NCBI GenBank assembly: GCA_027320105.1
Contig: DAHVMA010000037.1
Location: 1 to 64,000 of the forward strand
Reading direction: 5' to 3'
DNA: 64,000 nucleotides
DNA from: JAKAQB01 sp027320105
GTDB lineage: Bacteria > Actinomycetota > Acidimicrobiia > Acidimicrobiales > Palsa-688
Shown: piece after piece, positions 1 to 8,006 of the stretch
How positions within the stretch are numbered: position 1 is the stretch's first letter
Layout of the letters: the number at the start of each line of letters is the position of its first letter
Translations under genes and position numbers: made by a program
Notes under the pieces: model-generated
What the model was told of the DNA's origin: nothing
The model's database searches: none
The model's input: only the letters and a program-made list of their open reading frames with translations

Positions 1-242
1 AGCCTGTCGGTCATCGAAGCCGATCCCCGTACTCCCCGGCGGCGCTGAGCCTCAGGGTGTGGTCGGTGGGCGCTTATCCCGTGGGTGAACCGCCGATCAC
101 GACGCGAACGACCTGGTCAACCCCAAACGTGAAGACCTCACCACCCCTGACCAGGGGTTTTGCACCAGAAGAGGTGGCCGGTGCAGCCGTCCGGAAGGGC
201 TTCGTGCGCGATCCGTGCGCGAAGGACTCGGGACATGCACGG

Positions 243-437
243 TCACGGACGGTCGCCTTCGGCTCCGAGCAGTCGCTCCATGCGCTCTGCCGCAGTGGTG
301 ACGACGGGCCGGACCCGGTGCCGGTAGTGGCGGTAGATGGTCTGGGGGTCGTCGCCGAGCAGGTCGGCGACCTCCTCGATCGGGGCGCCCGCGTCGATCA
401 GCAGCGACACCGTCGTTATCTGTAGTGATTCCGGCAA
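243..437 (-). pseudogene. Tyrosine integrase, C-terminal fragment
   Basis: The 64-residue reading frame carries the end of a phage-type tyrosine recombinase: LLIDAGAPIEEVADLLGDD followed by YRHYRHRV, the helix that normally carries the nucleophilic tyrosine (TIYRHYRH). It lacks the Arg-Lys-His-Arg part of the active site. The missing part lies on the same strand at 1878-2938, which ends abruptly at LLRHSAVIT, exactly where this fragment would continue. I infer one ancestral gene split by an insertion. Not functional on its own. Confidence 0.75.
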
Positions 438-538
438 GTAGCTGGTGGGGGCGGCTCTGATGGTTCAGGCACGTGAGGCACGTCGGCGGGCAAGAGGCGG
501 ACGAGGCGAGCGCCCCGGGGCGGACGGACGCCGGGGGA

Positions 539-1588
539 TCATGGGCGGTTGGCGGCGATCCATGCTTGGCGGACATCGGCTGGCAGACGACCTCTGGCAG
601 GAACTGCGACGCCGGTGGCCCGAGCCCAGGCCCGGATCTCGGCGACGATTGGATCGGGTGCGGCCGGGGCGCGCAGGGCCACTGCCGTGGCGGCGATTCG
701 TTGTGCTGCCAGGGAATCGCTGGCCGCCCATTGGTAGGCGGCGGCGAGGTAGCGATAGGTCCATTCCTCGGCCAGGGGGCGGGTCTCGCAGAACACGATG
801 GGCACCTCCGGCCAGCGGATGTGGCATTCGGCCAGGTCATCGACGAGTAGAGCCGGACGGACCCGGCCGGGCTTGAACAGCTGCGAGTAGCGGTCCTCCA
901 CGACCAGCCCGGCGCGCGGGAGCGCCGCCAGCTCTCCGAGGGCGTAGCGCAGACGGCCGTCCGTGAGGCTGGAGACCAAGTCGTCGAGCGATTTTCGCTC
1001 GACGGCGGCGACCAGCTGCCCGTTCAGGGTGATGCCGTAGTCGCCGCAGGGCAGCGCCCGGGGAATCGTGCGAACGGCCTGGGCGCTGAAGCGGTAGGCG
1101 TAGCGCTCGTGGGTGTCGACGATGATCTCCAGCTCGGCGACGCCGGCTGCCCGGGCGGTGGGGACTGCCACGTTCGGGCGGGCCTGCTTGCGGGTGCGGG
1201 GTGACTGCCAGAACACTGCGTCCCGGCCCCGGGCGGTGGTGAACACCAGCTGGGAGCGGTTCTCCCGGGAACGGGCGGCCACCAGATCGACGGCCGCCCC
1301 TCGGCGCACACATGAGCGCAGGGCCACCCGCTCCACGATGTCGGGGTCGGCGGGCCACTCCTCGGATGGCACCGGGTAGCAGTAGAGAGCCTTGGTGCGC
1401 GGCCAGGTGCCGGCGGCGCGCAGCACGATCCCCTCGCCGAGCGGCACCCGCAGGAGATACTCGAGGCTCGACTCGGGGTCGGGGTTGCGGGCGATCAGCA
1501 GCTCAGCTGGGCCGGCCACGGCTCTCGGCTCGTATGACTCGCCGGAGGGTCTCACGCGCTGCGATGAGGTCGTCCTCGAGTCTCGCAC
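539..1588 (-). CDS. ERCC4-type nuclease with C-terminal Lsr2-like DNA-binding domain
   Basis: This 349-aa protein carries the XPF/ERCC4 nuclease signature: a GDY strand followed by VERKSLDDL, matching the family GD...ERKxxxD active site, in the second half. The last ~35 residues (EIRAWARATG, then RGRLPADVRQAWIAA) resemble the Lsr2 C-terminal domain that binds AT-rich minor grooves. The predicted role is structure-selective DNA cleavage, probably guided by the Lsr2-like tail. The GTG at 1588 gives the longest form; a GTG at 1519, just before AELLIARNPDPES, is a good alternative start. It lies inside the segment that splits the integrase gene, so it is probably cargo. Confidence 0.75.
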   Translation of the reverse strand: MRDSRTTSSQRVRPSGESYEPRAVAGPAELLIARNPDPESSLEYLLRVPLGEGIVLRAAGTWPRTKALYCYPVPSEEWPADPDIVERVALRSCVRRGAAVDLVAARSRENRSQLVFTTARGRDAVFWQSPRTRKQARPNVAVPTARAAGVAELEIIVDTHERYAYRFSAQAVRTIPRALPCGDYGITLNGQLVAAVERKSLDDLVSSLTDGRLRYALGELAALPRAGLVVEDRYSQLFKPGRVRPALLVDDLAECHIRWPEVPIVFCETRPLAEEWTYRYLAAAYQWAASDSLAAQRIAATAVALRAPAAPDPIVAEIRAWARATGVAVPARGRLPADVRQAWIAANRP

Positions 1589-1607
1589 ACCGCAGTCAGC
1601 ACCGCGT

Positions 1608-1853
1608 TCACCGTCGCCCCGGCGCGAAGGCGACTCGGCCGATGGGTGTGGCCTCCAAGAAGTGCTTGAAGCGGGCCAGCTCCTGCAATCCGATCCGCTT
1701 CCAGTCGACCCCCTGCTCCTCGCACCAAGAAAGGAACAGCGCCACCCGCCCGGCGTACACCCGGGTCGTGTGCGGCGAACGGCTCAGCCCATGCAACGCC
1801 CGGAGGAAGTCGCTGGCCTCCCGGTGGGCCACCAACTCCGGGTCCAAGATCAC
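1608..1853 (-). pseudogene. Second tyrosine recombinase, N-terminal core-binding fragment
   Basis: The 81-residue product begins MILDPELVAHREASDFL and contains TTRVYAGRVALFLSWCEEQG, the SAM-like core-binding domain typical of site-specific integrases. It stops after AFAPGRR, before any catalytic domain. It lies just upstream, on the same strand, of the ERCC4-Lsr2 gene inside the insertion. It is either a decayed recombinase that once moved this cassette or a truncated relic. Confidence 0.6.
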
Positions 1854-1877
1854 CCCACACCACCAAACTCACGTCCC

Positions 1878-2938
1878 TCAGGGATAAACCGGGGGGGTGA
1901 TAACGGCGCTGTGGCGCAGGAGGTCGGGCACCACGCCGGCGGGGTCGATGCCGGCCCGGCGGGCAACCCGCGCTAAGACCTTGCGGACGTTGGACGGGTT
2001 CAGCGGGGTGCCGACCTCGGTGCCGAAGACCAGCCCCTGCTCCATCCAGAGCCCACCTGCGGCCCGGCGCTCGGAGTCCTGGCGGCACCGGTGGGCGAGC
2101 AGGGCAGCGGTGAGCGTGGGCGGCATCGCCAGGGTCCGCTCCCCCGCCGTCGAGCGCTTGACCGGACCCCGGTAGAGAGACGAGTCGGGGCGCCGCTTCA
2201 TCGACCCGGTGACCGACAGCGTCGGCGGGTCGCTCTCGAAGTCGAGGTCGCTCCACAGCAAGCCGGTGAGCTCGCCCGGGCGCAGGCCGACGAGCAGGCC
2301 GGTGACGACCAGGGCGTGGAGCCGCTCACCGGCCGCAGCATCGAGGATGCGGCGCGCCTCTGCCGCGGTGAAGGAGCGCCGCGGAGGCGCCGGCTCGCAG
2401 CGGGGCATGATCGACTGGCGGGCGCCGTTGCGGGTGACCAGCTGCCGGCGCTCGGCGTGAGACAGGGCGTCGCCGAGGATGGTTCGCATACGACCGACGT
2501 AGGACTTCGACAGTCCGGCAGCTGCCTTGCTGGCGAGGAGCTCGTCCACCTGCTCTGGGGCAGCCGGACGATCGGGACGCTCCCCAGTCCCGGCTCGAGG
2601 TGGCGGCGGACTACGGTGGCATAGTTGGCGACCGTGTTGTCCGAGCCGACCCGGTTGACGACGACGGTGGCGAGCCAGTGGTCGAGCCACTCCCCCAGCG
2701 TCGTCCGCGCCTCGGCTGGATCGGCCCAGCGACCCCGTCGGATGTCGGTCTCGACGGCGCTGAGCCACGCGAGGGCGTCGGTCTTGACCCGGAAGGTGAC
2801 CGGCGCGATATGGCGTCGCCCCTCGAGCCAGTTCGAGGGCCGGGGGCAGGCGCGCTCATGTCGGTGGTCTCCGCTGGTCGGGTGCGGACGGGAGGCCGGC
2901 CGGACAACGGGTCGGCGAGCGCTGGATGCGAGCATCAC
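1878..2938 (-). pseudogene. Tyrosine integrase, N-terminal and catalytic part, frameshifted and truncated
   Basis: One frame (from ~2850 down to ~2560) gives the AP2-like arm and core-binding region: FRVKTDALAWLSAVETDIRRG, then TLGEWLDHWLA. A second frame continues with the catalytic domain: GLLVGLRPGELTGLLWSDLD carries the first catalytic Arg, and LLRHSAV the His-x-x-Arg box region. The switch between frames near 2560 indicates a frameshift. Homology ends at ~1895, and the C-terminal end is found at 243-437. This was an actinobacterial integrative-element integrase, now inactive. Confidence 0.75.
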
Positions 2939-2968
2939 CGTACTGCCGGCCGGCGCCCCCGTCGTCGC

Positions 2969-3164
2969 CTAAGCGGGCCGGCGTCCCGGCATTCGCCGGT
3001 CGTCGAGCCATGCGGCGATCCCCGCAGGGTCGAGGCGGACCAAGCCGACCTTCACGTAGGGCGCTCGGCGATCAGGCGGCGGACGTGGCGGGGGGTGTAC
3101 CGAGGTGGTCGGCGAGCTGGTCGATGGTGAGGAGGCGCGGGAGGGCGTAGTGGGCGGCGGTCAT
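2969..3164 (-). pseudogene. Excisionase-like HTH protein, frameshifted
   Basis: Translation from the ATG at 3164 gives LPRLLTIDQLADHLGTPP, the start of a MerR-like/HTH_17 excisionase, but the frame ends soon after. The neighbouring frames continue it as RHVRRLIAER and then YVKVGLVRLDPAGIAAWLD, the usual order for this family, ending at a TAG (2969-2971). At least two frameshifts are needed. Its place directly upstream of the integrase is where an element's excisionase normally sits. It is too broken to appear as a single open frame. Confidence 0.6.
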
Positions 3165-3260
3165 GTGGGGGACCCCGGCGCCGGGGTCGGGTGACAGGTC
3201 CTCACCCGTTGGCGCGTGAGATGCCCGAGCTACCGGTTTCCTGCCTCCTGGATGCTCCTG

Positions 3261-3490
3261 TCACCTGTAAGCGGCGCGGTCCTCGTAGCGGCGCAGCACG
3301 CCGAGCAGCTCGTCTTTGACCTCGCCCAGTTCGCTGGCGGTCAGCCACATCGTCGAGCCGCCCACCGCAGTCGCCTTGTCCCACTCGGGCGGTTCCACGG
3401 GCTTGCGCCGCTGGGCGATCTTGGTCCGCTCGAGCTCGTGATCGAGGAACGCCTCGGTGGCCGCCTCAGCGGCTAGCTCGTCATCCAGGC
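3261..3490 (-). pseudogene. Winged-helix regulator, C-terminal fragment
   Basis: This open stretch has no start codon. It reads LDHELERTKIAQRR, WDKATAVGGSTMWLTASEL and LGEVKDELLGVLRRYEDR, then stops. The MWLTASELGEVKDELL region resembles the C-terminal helices of ArsR-like winged-helix regulators in actinobacteria. No DNA-binding wing is present. I regard it as a remnant. Confidence 0.4.
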
Positions 3491-3640
3491 CCGGTCACGC
3501 CGGGGACAGGTCCTGGTGGCGGTCAGCCTCCCGCCAGGGCTTCTCGCGTCCAGCCGTTGAGCGACGAACACCCGCAGCGACGCCCAGGCGGCTCGCTTGT
3601 TGCCGTCGGGGAGAGGGTGGTTCTTGGCCAGAGTCGTCAA
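3473..3640 (-). pseudogene. Doc/Fic death-on-curing toxin, internally deleted fragment
   Basis: The frame contains HPLPDGNKRAAWASLRVFVA, the HPFxDGNKR catalytic loop of Doc/Fic nucleotidyl- or phosphotransferases. Just upstream, in another frame, RYLALDD resembles the usual Doc N-terminus, so most of the N-terminal helices were deleted. It follows the RHH antitoxin gene at 3659-3868 on the same strand, the normal antitoxin-toxin order. The toxin should be inactive, leaving the antitoxin as an orphan. Confidence 0.65.
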
Positions 3641-3658
3641 GCGCGAGGTACCTGAGGC

Positions 3659-3868
3659 TCACCGCGCGAGGCGCTCGAGCAACTCCCTGTCCTGCTCGAT
3701 GATCTTAGCGAGCGTCTTCTTGAACTCCGGGTCGCCGCGGCGACGCTCGACGGCCTCGATGAGGGCGGTCTTGACCGTCTCGTTGAGGCTCTTGCCCTCG
3801 GCGCGCGCCAAGGCCTCGGCGTCGGCGGCGACCTCGTCAGGAAGGCGGACGGTGAAGTTCTTCGCCAT
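3659..3868 (-). CDS. Ribbon-helix-helix antitoxin
   Basis: The 69-aa product MAKNFTVRLPDEVAADAEAL begins with the beta strand and helix of a CopG/Arc ribbon-helix-helix protein; GKSLNETVKTALIEAVERR gives the second helix. The charged C-terminal tail would bind the toxin. The ATG at 3868 is the only reasonable start. Its probable partner, a Doc-type toxin, survives only as a fragment at 3473-3640. It likely represses its own promoter as a dimer. Confidence 0.75.
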   Translation of the reverse strand: MAKNFTVRLPDEVAADAEALARAEGKSLNETVKTALIEAVERRRGDPEFKKTLAKIIEQDRELLERLAR

Positions 3869-4107
3869 GGTGGCAAGCTACCAGCGCACCATCCCCGACG
3901 AACGACCGCGCCTCCCACCGGCCACCCAACAGATCGCTCGGGCAGCGAGCAGTCGGAAGGCAAGGTCCACCGCGACGGATTCGGCGCTCGGCGTGCGCGC
4001 CCGGTGGGCGGATGGGGCTGGCGGCCCGCACAGATTGACGGGCGCTCCGATCGAGCTCGGCGGGCAACGCTGAGCCCCGGATCCGGTTCGCCGCGTTGCC
4101 CCAAACG
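3869..4107. other. Intergenic, no gene seen
   Basis: I see no credible coding frame in this 239-bp stretch between two toxin-antitoxin loci on the minus strand. It must contain the promoter of the RHH antitoxin gene. Confidence 0.5.
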
Positions 4108-4494
4108 TCAGACGCTGTGGATGGTGATGTCGGCGCCTGCGGCGGCGGCGACCTTGCGGACGTGGCTGGCGTTCGAGGTGACGACCGCGTGGTTACGGCG
4201 AAGGGCGCCCTCAACCACGGACACATCGACGATGTCATCGTGGCGGGCTCGAGCGGCCAAAGCGCCGACCGCTCGGGCCTGGGTCTTGGTGAGGTCCTCG
4301 ACGTCGCAGCCCTTCAGCAGCCTGGACAGCTTCGCTTGCGGACCGCCACGCCAGCCCTCGGCGAGCACCGCAGCGGGCACCGCTGGGGGCAGACCCCGTC
4401 CAAGAGCGCCGCGATGCAGTGACCACATGATCCGGTCATCGCGCTCGGCGGCCACCAACGCCCCCGTGTCGTAGGTCAGTCCGTCGCTGCTCAT
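4108..4494 (-). CDS. PIN-domain toxin (VapC type)
   Basis: This 128-aa PIN ribonuclease starts with LTYDTGALVAAERDD (first acidic residue of the metal site), has an internal VLAEG and ARHDDIVDVSVVEGA, and ends with HAVVTSNASHVRKVAA. The length is normal for VapC. Such toxins cleave tRNA or rRNA with Mg2+. Its start overlaps the stop of the upstream antitoxin gene by 4 bases (ATGA), so the two are translationally coupled. The domain appears complete. Confidence 0.85.
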   Translation of the reverse strand: MSSDGLTYDTGALVAAERDDRIMWSLHRGALGRGLPPAVPAAVLAEGWRGGPQAKLSRLLKGCDVEDLTKTQARAVGALAARARHDDIVDVSVVEGALRRNHAVVTSNASHVRKVAAAAGADITIHSV

Positions 4495-4754
4495 GCAGTT
4501 CGCATCGTCGGACGAGGACGGCCCGAGAGGAGACGGTCGAGCAAGACTTCTCCTGCGGCCAGCTCATCTGGCGACAGAGGACCCGCCTCCGCCTCCCACT
4601 CGGCGACTCCACGCAGTCCCTCGCGAACAAGAAGCTGCCGATGAGCCGCTTCGGAAAGCCAGCCGCTGAAGGACACGCCGTCCTCGGCTGCGGCGGCCTC
4701 CGCAGCCGCCGCGACTTCGGCATCGAGAGAGACGGACCGCTTCACCACAGCCAC
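4491..4754 (-). CDS. VapB-type antitoxin
   Basis: The 87-aa product reads VVKRSVSLDAEVAAAAEAAA followed by GVSFSGWLSEAAHRQLL, a ribbon-helix-helix N-terminus with an acidic toxin-binding tail. I chose the GTG at 4754 because the fold starts a few residues later; the GTG codons at 4748 and 4745 are alternatives, and longer extensions carry no recognisable fold. It overlaps the toxin gene by four bases. Repeats of GGTGGT and GGTAGCACC just upstream (4760-4790) could be the autoregulatory operator. Confidence 0.75.
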   Translation of the reverse strand: MAVVKRSVSLDAEVAAAAEAAAAEDGVSFSGWLSEAAHRQLLVREGLRGVAEWEAEAGPLSPDELAAGEVLLDRLLSGRPRPTMRTA

Positions 4755-4909
4755 ACCATGATGGTAGCACCACCGGTACCACCGGGGCGCGCAGAGCCAC
4801 AGCGCGGGCGAGGTTGCGTGCGCGCGCCCGGTCGAACCGAGTCGGCGATCCCGCGAGTGCAAGCTCGTCGCCACGGCCCCGTCGGCGGGCTGACGGCGCA
4901 CTGCCTCCG

Positions 4910-5515
4910 GTGGCCGTGTCCGCCGTCGAGTCCACCCCGCAGCTGCTGGTCCCCGACCCCGGCGCCTGGGAGCAGTGGCTTGACCGGCACCACGCCGAAT
5001 CCAGTGGCGTGCGCCTTGTCCTCGCCAAGCGCGGACGGACGACGTCTACCAGCCTAACCCACGGCGAGGCGCTCGAGGTGGCGCTCATGTTCGGGTGGAT
5101 AGACGGCCAGCTGGGCAAGCGCGACGACACCACCTGGACGGTGCGATTCACGCCCCGTCGGCCCCGCGGGCTCTGGTCCAAGCGCAACGTCGGCATCGCC
5201 GAGCGTTTGATCGGCGAGGGGAGGATGCGACCGGCCGGCTTGGCGGAGGTGGAGCGGACCCGCGCCGACGGCCGCTGGGAAGCGGCCTACCACGGTTCGG
5301 CCTCGATCAGCGTTCCCGAGGACCTCGCCCAGGCGCTGGACGCCGCTCCGGCGGCGGCGGCCGCCTTCGACGGGCTGTCGGCGCAGAACCGCTACGCCAT
5401 CCTGTACCGGCTCACGGCCGCCAAGCGCGCCGAGACCCGGGCCCGTCGGCTCGAGCAGTTCATCGACATGCTCGCCCGCGGCGACACGATCTACCCGCAG
5501 CGATCCCGGTCCTGA
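4910..5515 (+). CDS. YdeI/OmpD-associated family protein
   Basis: The 201-aa product contains WEQWLDRHHAESSGVRLVLA, EALEVALMFGWIDGQ and TWTVRFTPRRPRGLWSKRN, the conserved blocks of the bacteriocin-protection YdeI/OmpD-associated family. The C-terminal domain holds LSAQNRYAILYRLTAAKR. Members are cytosolic; their molecular activity is not firmly established. I chose the GTG at 4910 just before AVSAVESTPQLL; a GTG at 4916 is equally possible. It stands alone between toxin-antitoxin loci. Confidence 0.75.
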   Translation: MAVSAVESTPQLLVPDPGAWEQWLDRHHAESSGVRLVLAKRGRTTSTSLTHGEALEVALMFGWIDGQLGKRDDTTWTVRFTPRRPRGLWSKRNVGIAERLIGEGRMRPAGLAEVERTRADGRWEAAYHGSASISVPEDLAQALDAAPAAAAAFDGLSAQNRYAILYRLTAAKRAETRARRLEQFIDMLARGDTIYPQRSRS

Positions 5516-5903
5516 GCGGCCGCCTGAGGAACGCAGGACGACGGCAGCTCGTCGCCCAACGACCGTCAGACCGCCGCCCGAAATCGGCGATCTGGCGTGC
5601 TCCCCAACGTGGCCGTCGTCACGGTGAGCCGCACCGAATTGCGAGGTGGCGCGGACCCCAGGGACGGTGCGTTGGCTGGAGTAGGGTCGTCCGCCTCGCC
5701 CGAGCTGGCTGATGTCTCGCAGTCGGAGCTGTCTGTCTGCTCCCCTGGGGCGAGTGGCGGCCCGCTCCTGCACCACGCTGTCGTCGCCCCCTCCCCTCCT
5801 GGCGGCAGGTCAGGGGCGCGCTGCATCTTCGACCTACTCTCGAATAGGTCCACGGCCCTGAGCCTCCCTGTAGGATAACCGTACGCTCTACCGGGAGGTT
5901 GAC
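5516..5903. other. Intergenic, no gene seen
   Basis: Open frames here have no recognisable domain and strongly biased composition. The 3' end (5870-5900) carries TAGGATAACCGTACGC and a good ribosome-binding site, GGGAGGT, so the promoter of the downstream antitoxin is probably here. Confidence 0.5.
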
Positions 5904-6182
5904 GTGGAGAGGTTCGTCGGAGTCGATGACGCCCGCAGCTCGCTAGGCCGCCTCGTCGAGGAGGTCGCTGCGGGCGGCGATGTCGTCTCCCTGACCAAGC
6001 GGGGCAAGGTCCTGGCCGTGCTGGTGAGCCGCGAGGAGTACCTGGAGCTGAAGCTGGCGGCCACCGAGCGGGCACGGACGGAGCTGAGCGAGGCCTTGGC
6101 CCAGGCGCGCTCGACGGTGCGCGAAGCCGGCCTCGACGTCGCCGTGATCGACGAGGCGATCGCTGCTGCCCGCCAGTTGTGA
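5904..6182 (+). CDS. Phd/YefM-family antitoxin
   Basis: The 92-aa product starts with MERFVGVDDARSSLGRLVEE and has VVSLTKRGKVLAVLVSREEY, the Phd/YefM fold that binds operator DNA. The C-terminal helix-rich tail would wrap the toxin. The GTG start at 5904 follows a GGGAGGT site at a normal distance. It overlaps the downstream PIN-domain gene by four bases, so the two form a toxin-antitoxin operon. Confidence 0.85.
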   Translation: MERFVGVDDARSSLGRLVEEVAAGGDVVSLTKRGKVLAVLVSREEYLELKLAATERARTELSEALAQARSTVREAGLDVAVIDEAIAAARQL

Positions 6183-6600
6183 TCGTCGTCGTCCTCGACA
6201 CCAACACCCTCGTCTCCAGCCTCGGCTGGTCAGGGCCGCCGGCGCGGATCCTCGACGCCGTGCTCGCCGGGCAACTGGTCCTGGCGTCGAGCCCTGCACT
6301 GCTCGCCGAGCTCGAGCGGGTGCTCGCCTACCCCAAGCTGGCCCGGGTGTTCCCTGATCCCGAAGGGCTCGTCGCCCGGCTGCGGACCGTTGTCTATCTG
6401 GTCGAGCCTACTTTCGAGCTGGCGGTCGTCGCCGACGAGCCCGACAACCGCGTGCTCGAGGCTGCTGTCGCTGTCCGAGCAGACGCCATCGTGACCGGGA
6501 CGACTCCCGTCTCGTACGCGATCTGCGCGCGGAAAAGCGGCCAGCAGCGGTTGCGGGCGTCACCACTCCCAGGTCAGACGACGATTCCCATCGCCTCCAC
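6179..6600 (+). pseudogene. PIN-domain toxin, frameshifted near its C-terminus
   Basis: The N-terminal 105 residues are a normal PIN-family toxin: VVLDTNTLVSSLGWSGPPARI, then SSPALLAELERVLAYPKLARV and VLEAAVAVRADAIVTG. At ADAIVTG the family expects an Asp (VTGD). Here the frame runs into unrelated sequence to 6718, but adding one base in the GGGAC run near 6500 restores GDDSRLVRDLRA and then VAGVTTPRS. I infer a one-base deletion or a sequencing error. The out-of-frame extension overlaps the next antitoxin gene, supporting the frameshift reading. Confidence 0.65.
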
Positions 6601-6612
6601 CGTTTCTGACGA

Positions 6613-6638
6613 TATCATGCTATCATGTTGTGATGGCA
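6613..6638 (+). promoter_or_regulatory. Probable operator/promoter of the FitAB-like pair
   Basis: Two direct copies of TATCATG, one right after the other with a single base between, lie immediately before the antitoxin start, followed by TTGTGATG. AT-rich spaced repeats at this place are typical of ribbon-helix-helix operators. Inferred from position and repetition only. Confidence 0.4.
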
Positions 6639-6884
6639 CAGCTACTGGTTCGCCAGCTCGACGAGGACGTGAAGACTGGTCTCCAGCGGAGAGCCAAAGC
6701 ACATGGCCGTTCGACTGAGGAAGAGGTGCGAGAAATCCTCCGTCAGGCTGTCCGCTCCGACGAAGGCGCGCCGGTTCGGCTGGGCACGGCGATAGCGGAG
6801 CTCTTCCGCGACGCCGGGGTGGACGCGGACTTGCCCGAGATCCGCGGCCATCCCGTACGTGCCGCCGACTTTGCCGACGAATGA
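6633..6884 (+). CDS. FitA-like antitoxin (ribbon-helix-helix)
   Basis: The 83-aa product MAQLLVRQLDEDVKTGLQRR, then GRSTEEEVREILRQAVR, matches the FitA/VapB ribbon-helix-helix antitoxins, and IRGHPVRAADFADE is the usual toxin-contact tail. The ATG at 6633 is preferred over the GTG at 6630. It overlaps the toxin start by four bases. A 97-bp internal segment (6702-6798) is perfectly duplicated in inverted orientation at 15789-15885. Confidence 0.85.
   Translation: MAQLLVRQLDEDVKTGLQRRAKAHGRSTEEEVREILRQAVRSDEGAPVRLGTAIAELFRDAGVDADLPEIRGHPVRAADFADE
6702..6798 (+). repeat. 97-bp inverted repeat, copy A (inside the FitA-like gene)
   Basis: Base-by-base comparison shows that 6702-6798 equals the reverse complement of 15789-15885 with no mismatch. 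This copy sits inside an intact antitoxin gene and is the probable source. Confidence 0.9.
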
Positions 6885-7318
6885 TTGCGCTCGACACGAA
6901 CGTCCTCTCGGCGCTCATGCGGACCCAACCTGACGCCGCGGTGGTGGAGTGGCTTGACGGCCAACCGGCCGAGTCGATCTGGACGACGGCGGTCACGGTG
7001 TTCGAGATCCGCACCGGGATCGATCTACTGGTGCCCTCTCGGCGCCGCCGGCGCCTGGAGTCGGCCTTCGAACGGCTGATCACCGAGAAGCTGGATGGCC
7101 GGGTGCTTTCCTTCGACACGGCTGCTGCTGACGCGGCCGGAGCCCTCGCCGCTCGGCAGCAGCGAGCAGGAAGGACCGTCGAGGTCCGAGACGCCCAGAT
7201 TGCCGGTATCTCGCTGGCCAGGAGGGCAACCCTTGCGACCGGTAACCTCCGTCACTTCACGGATCTTGGTCTGCGGCTCGTCGACCCCTGGCATCCAGCG
7301 GCCGCCAAGCGTCGATAG
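6881..7318 (+). CDS. PIN-domain toxin (FitB/VapC type)
   Basis: The 145-aa PIN ribonuclease begins MIALDTNVLSALMRTQPDA (first catalytic Asp), has VTVFEIRTGIDLL (conserved Glu), and ends with VEVRDAQIAGISLARRATLA and TGNLRHFTDLG, giving the remaining acidic residues. The length is normal and the domain looks complete. It is coupled to the FitA-like antitoxin by a four-base overlap. Expected action: Mg2+-dependent RNA cleavage when free of antitoxin. Confidence 0.88.
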   Translation: MIALDTNVLSALMRTQPDAAVVEWLDGQPAESIWTTAVTVFEIRTGIDLLVPSRRRRRLESAFERLITEKLDGRVLSFDTAAADAAGALAARQQRAGRTVEVRDAQIAGISLARRATLATGNLRHFTDLGLRLVDPWHPAAAKRR

Positions 7319-7417
7319 GCCAGCAGGCCGGCGCCTCGTCGGCTCAACGGCGGACAACACCTCGCGCAGCAGTGCCTGCATCTCGGTCTGGTTCGAATAC
7401 CGACAACGCAGCACCAC

Positions 7418-7830
7418 TCACTCGTGTTCCGTATTCGAGCTCGGACGCGTTCGATGATCTCGGCGGCTATCTCCTCGCGCAGGCGTTCGGTGGCGGACGC
7501 CGTTCCATGCGACGATGCCGACGTAGACGTGGTTTGCGAGCACCTTGGCGAGCCCCTGCCAGGTGATGGCCTTGGGCTCCTGGTCCCGCCGTCCCCGGTT
7601 GGTGAGGCCTTGGTGGGCGAGCTCACCGGCCGGGCGCTGGAGGGTCCACTCGCCGGTCGCGTAAGTGCTCGAGGGTGGTGGTGATGAGCGCGGCGCGTTC
7701 GGGGTCGAGAACGAGTCGAACTCGGCCTCGAGCGCGTGGAGGCCCTCGACCAGGCGCCCCGAGGCGGTCTCCTCCACGTTCTCGCTCACCGACACGAGGG
7801 CCCCGGTCGGCGTACTCGGCATCGCATCGC
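7418..7830 (-). pseudogene. Large serine recombinase remnant
   Basis: Two pieces of a large serine recombinase are fused in one frame. SVSENVEETASGRLVEGLHA matches the end of the catalytic domain, and TYATGEWTLQRPAGELAHQG plus GLAKVLANHVYVGIVAWNGV matches the recombinase domain. The region normally joining them and both ends are missing. It is therefore an internally deleted relic of an integrative element. The following ~100 bp (7319-7417) hold nothing recognisable. Confidence 0.65.
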
Positions 7831-8006
7831 GCTCCCTCAGTTCCCATCCGTCCATCAGGCATCCATCTGGTGCTGATTGCAAGCCGGCCGTCACCCCGCC
7901 TCCGCGGCAGTCTCGCCGGCGCCCTCAGGCTCGGAGGCCTCGAAGGACGTTCTTCGCCGACTGGCCGGCCGGCGCCGTCGCCCGGGCCCGCCGTCCCCGG
8001 CCCCGG

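Larger units (their letters stand above)
413..1898. mobile_element. ~1.5 kb insertion splitting the integrase gene
   Basis: The segment between the two integrase halves holds an ERCC4-Lsr2 gene and an N-terminal piece of a second tyrosine recombinase. GTTATC (415-420) near one edge and GATAAC (1899-1904) near the other form a short inverted pair. No IS transposase is present. The edges are inferred from where integrase homology stops and resumes; six bases of inverted sequence are weak evidence by themselves. Confidence 0.5.

Noticed and set aside
139..154. CCCCTGACCAGGGG followed by TTTT as a terminator downstream of the integrase end
   Set aside because: The stem is only 4-6 bp with a 2-6 base loop, and the T-run faces the wrong way for the minus-strand gene.
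5597..5878. Plus-strand 93-aa frame before the Phd antitoxin
   Set aside because: No ribosome-binding site, no domain, biased composition.
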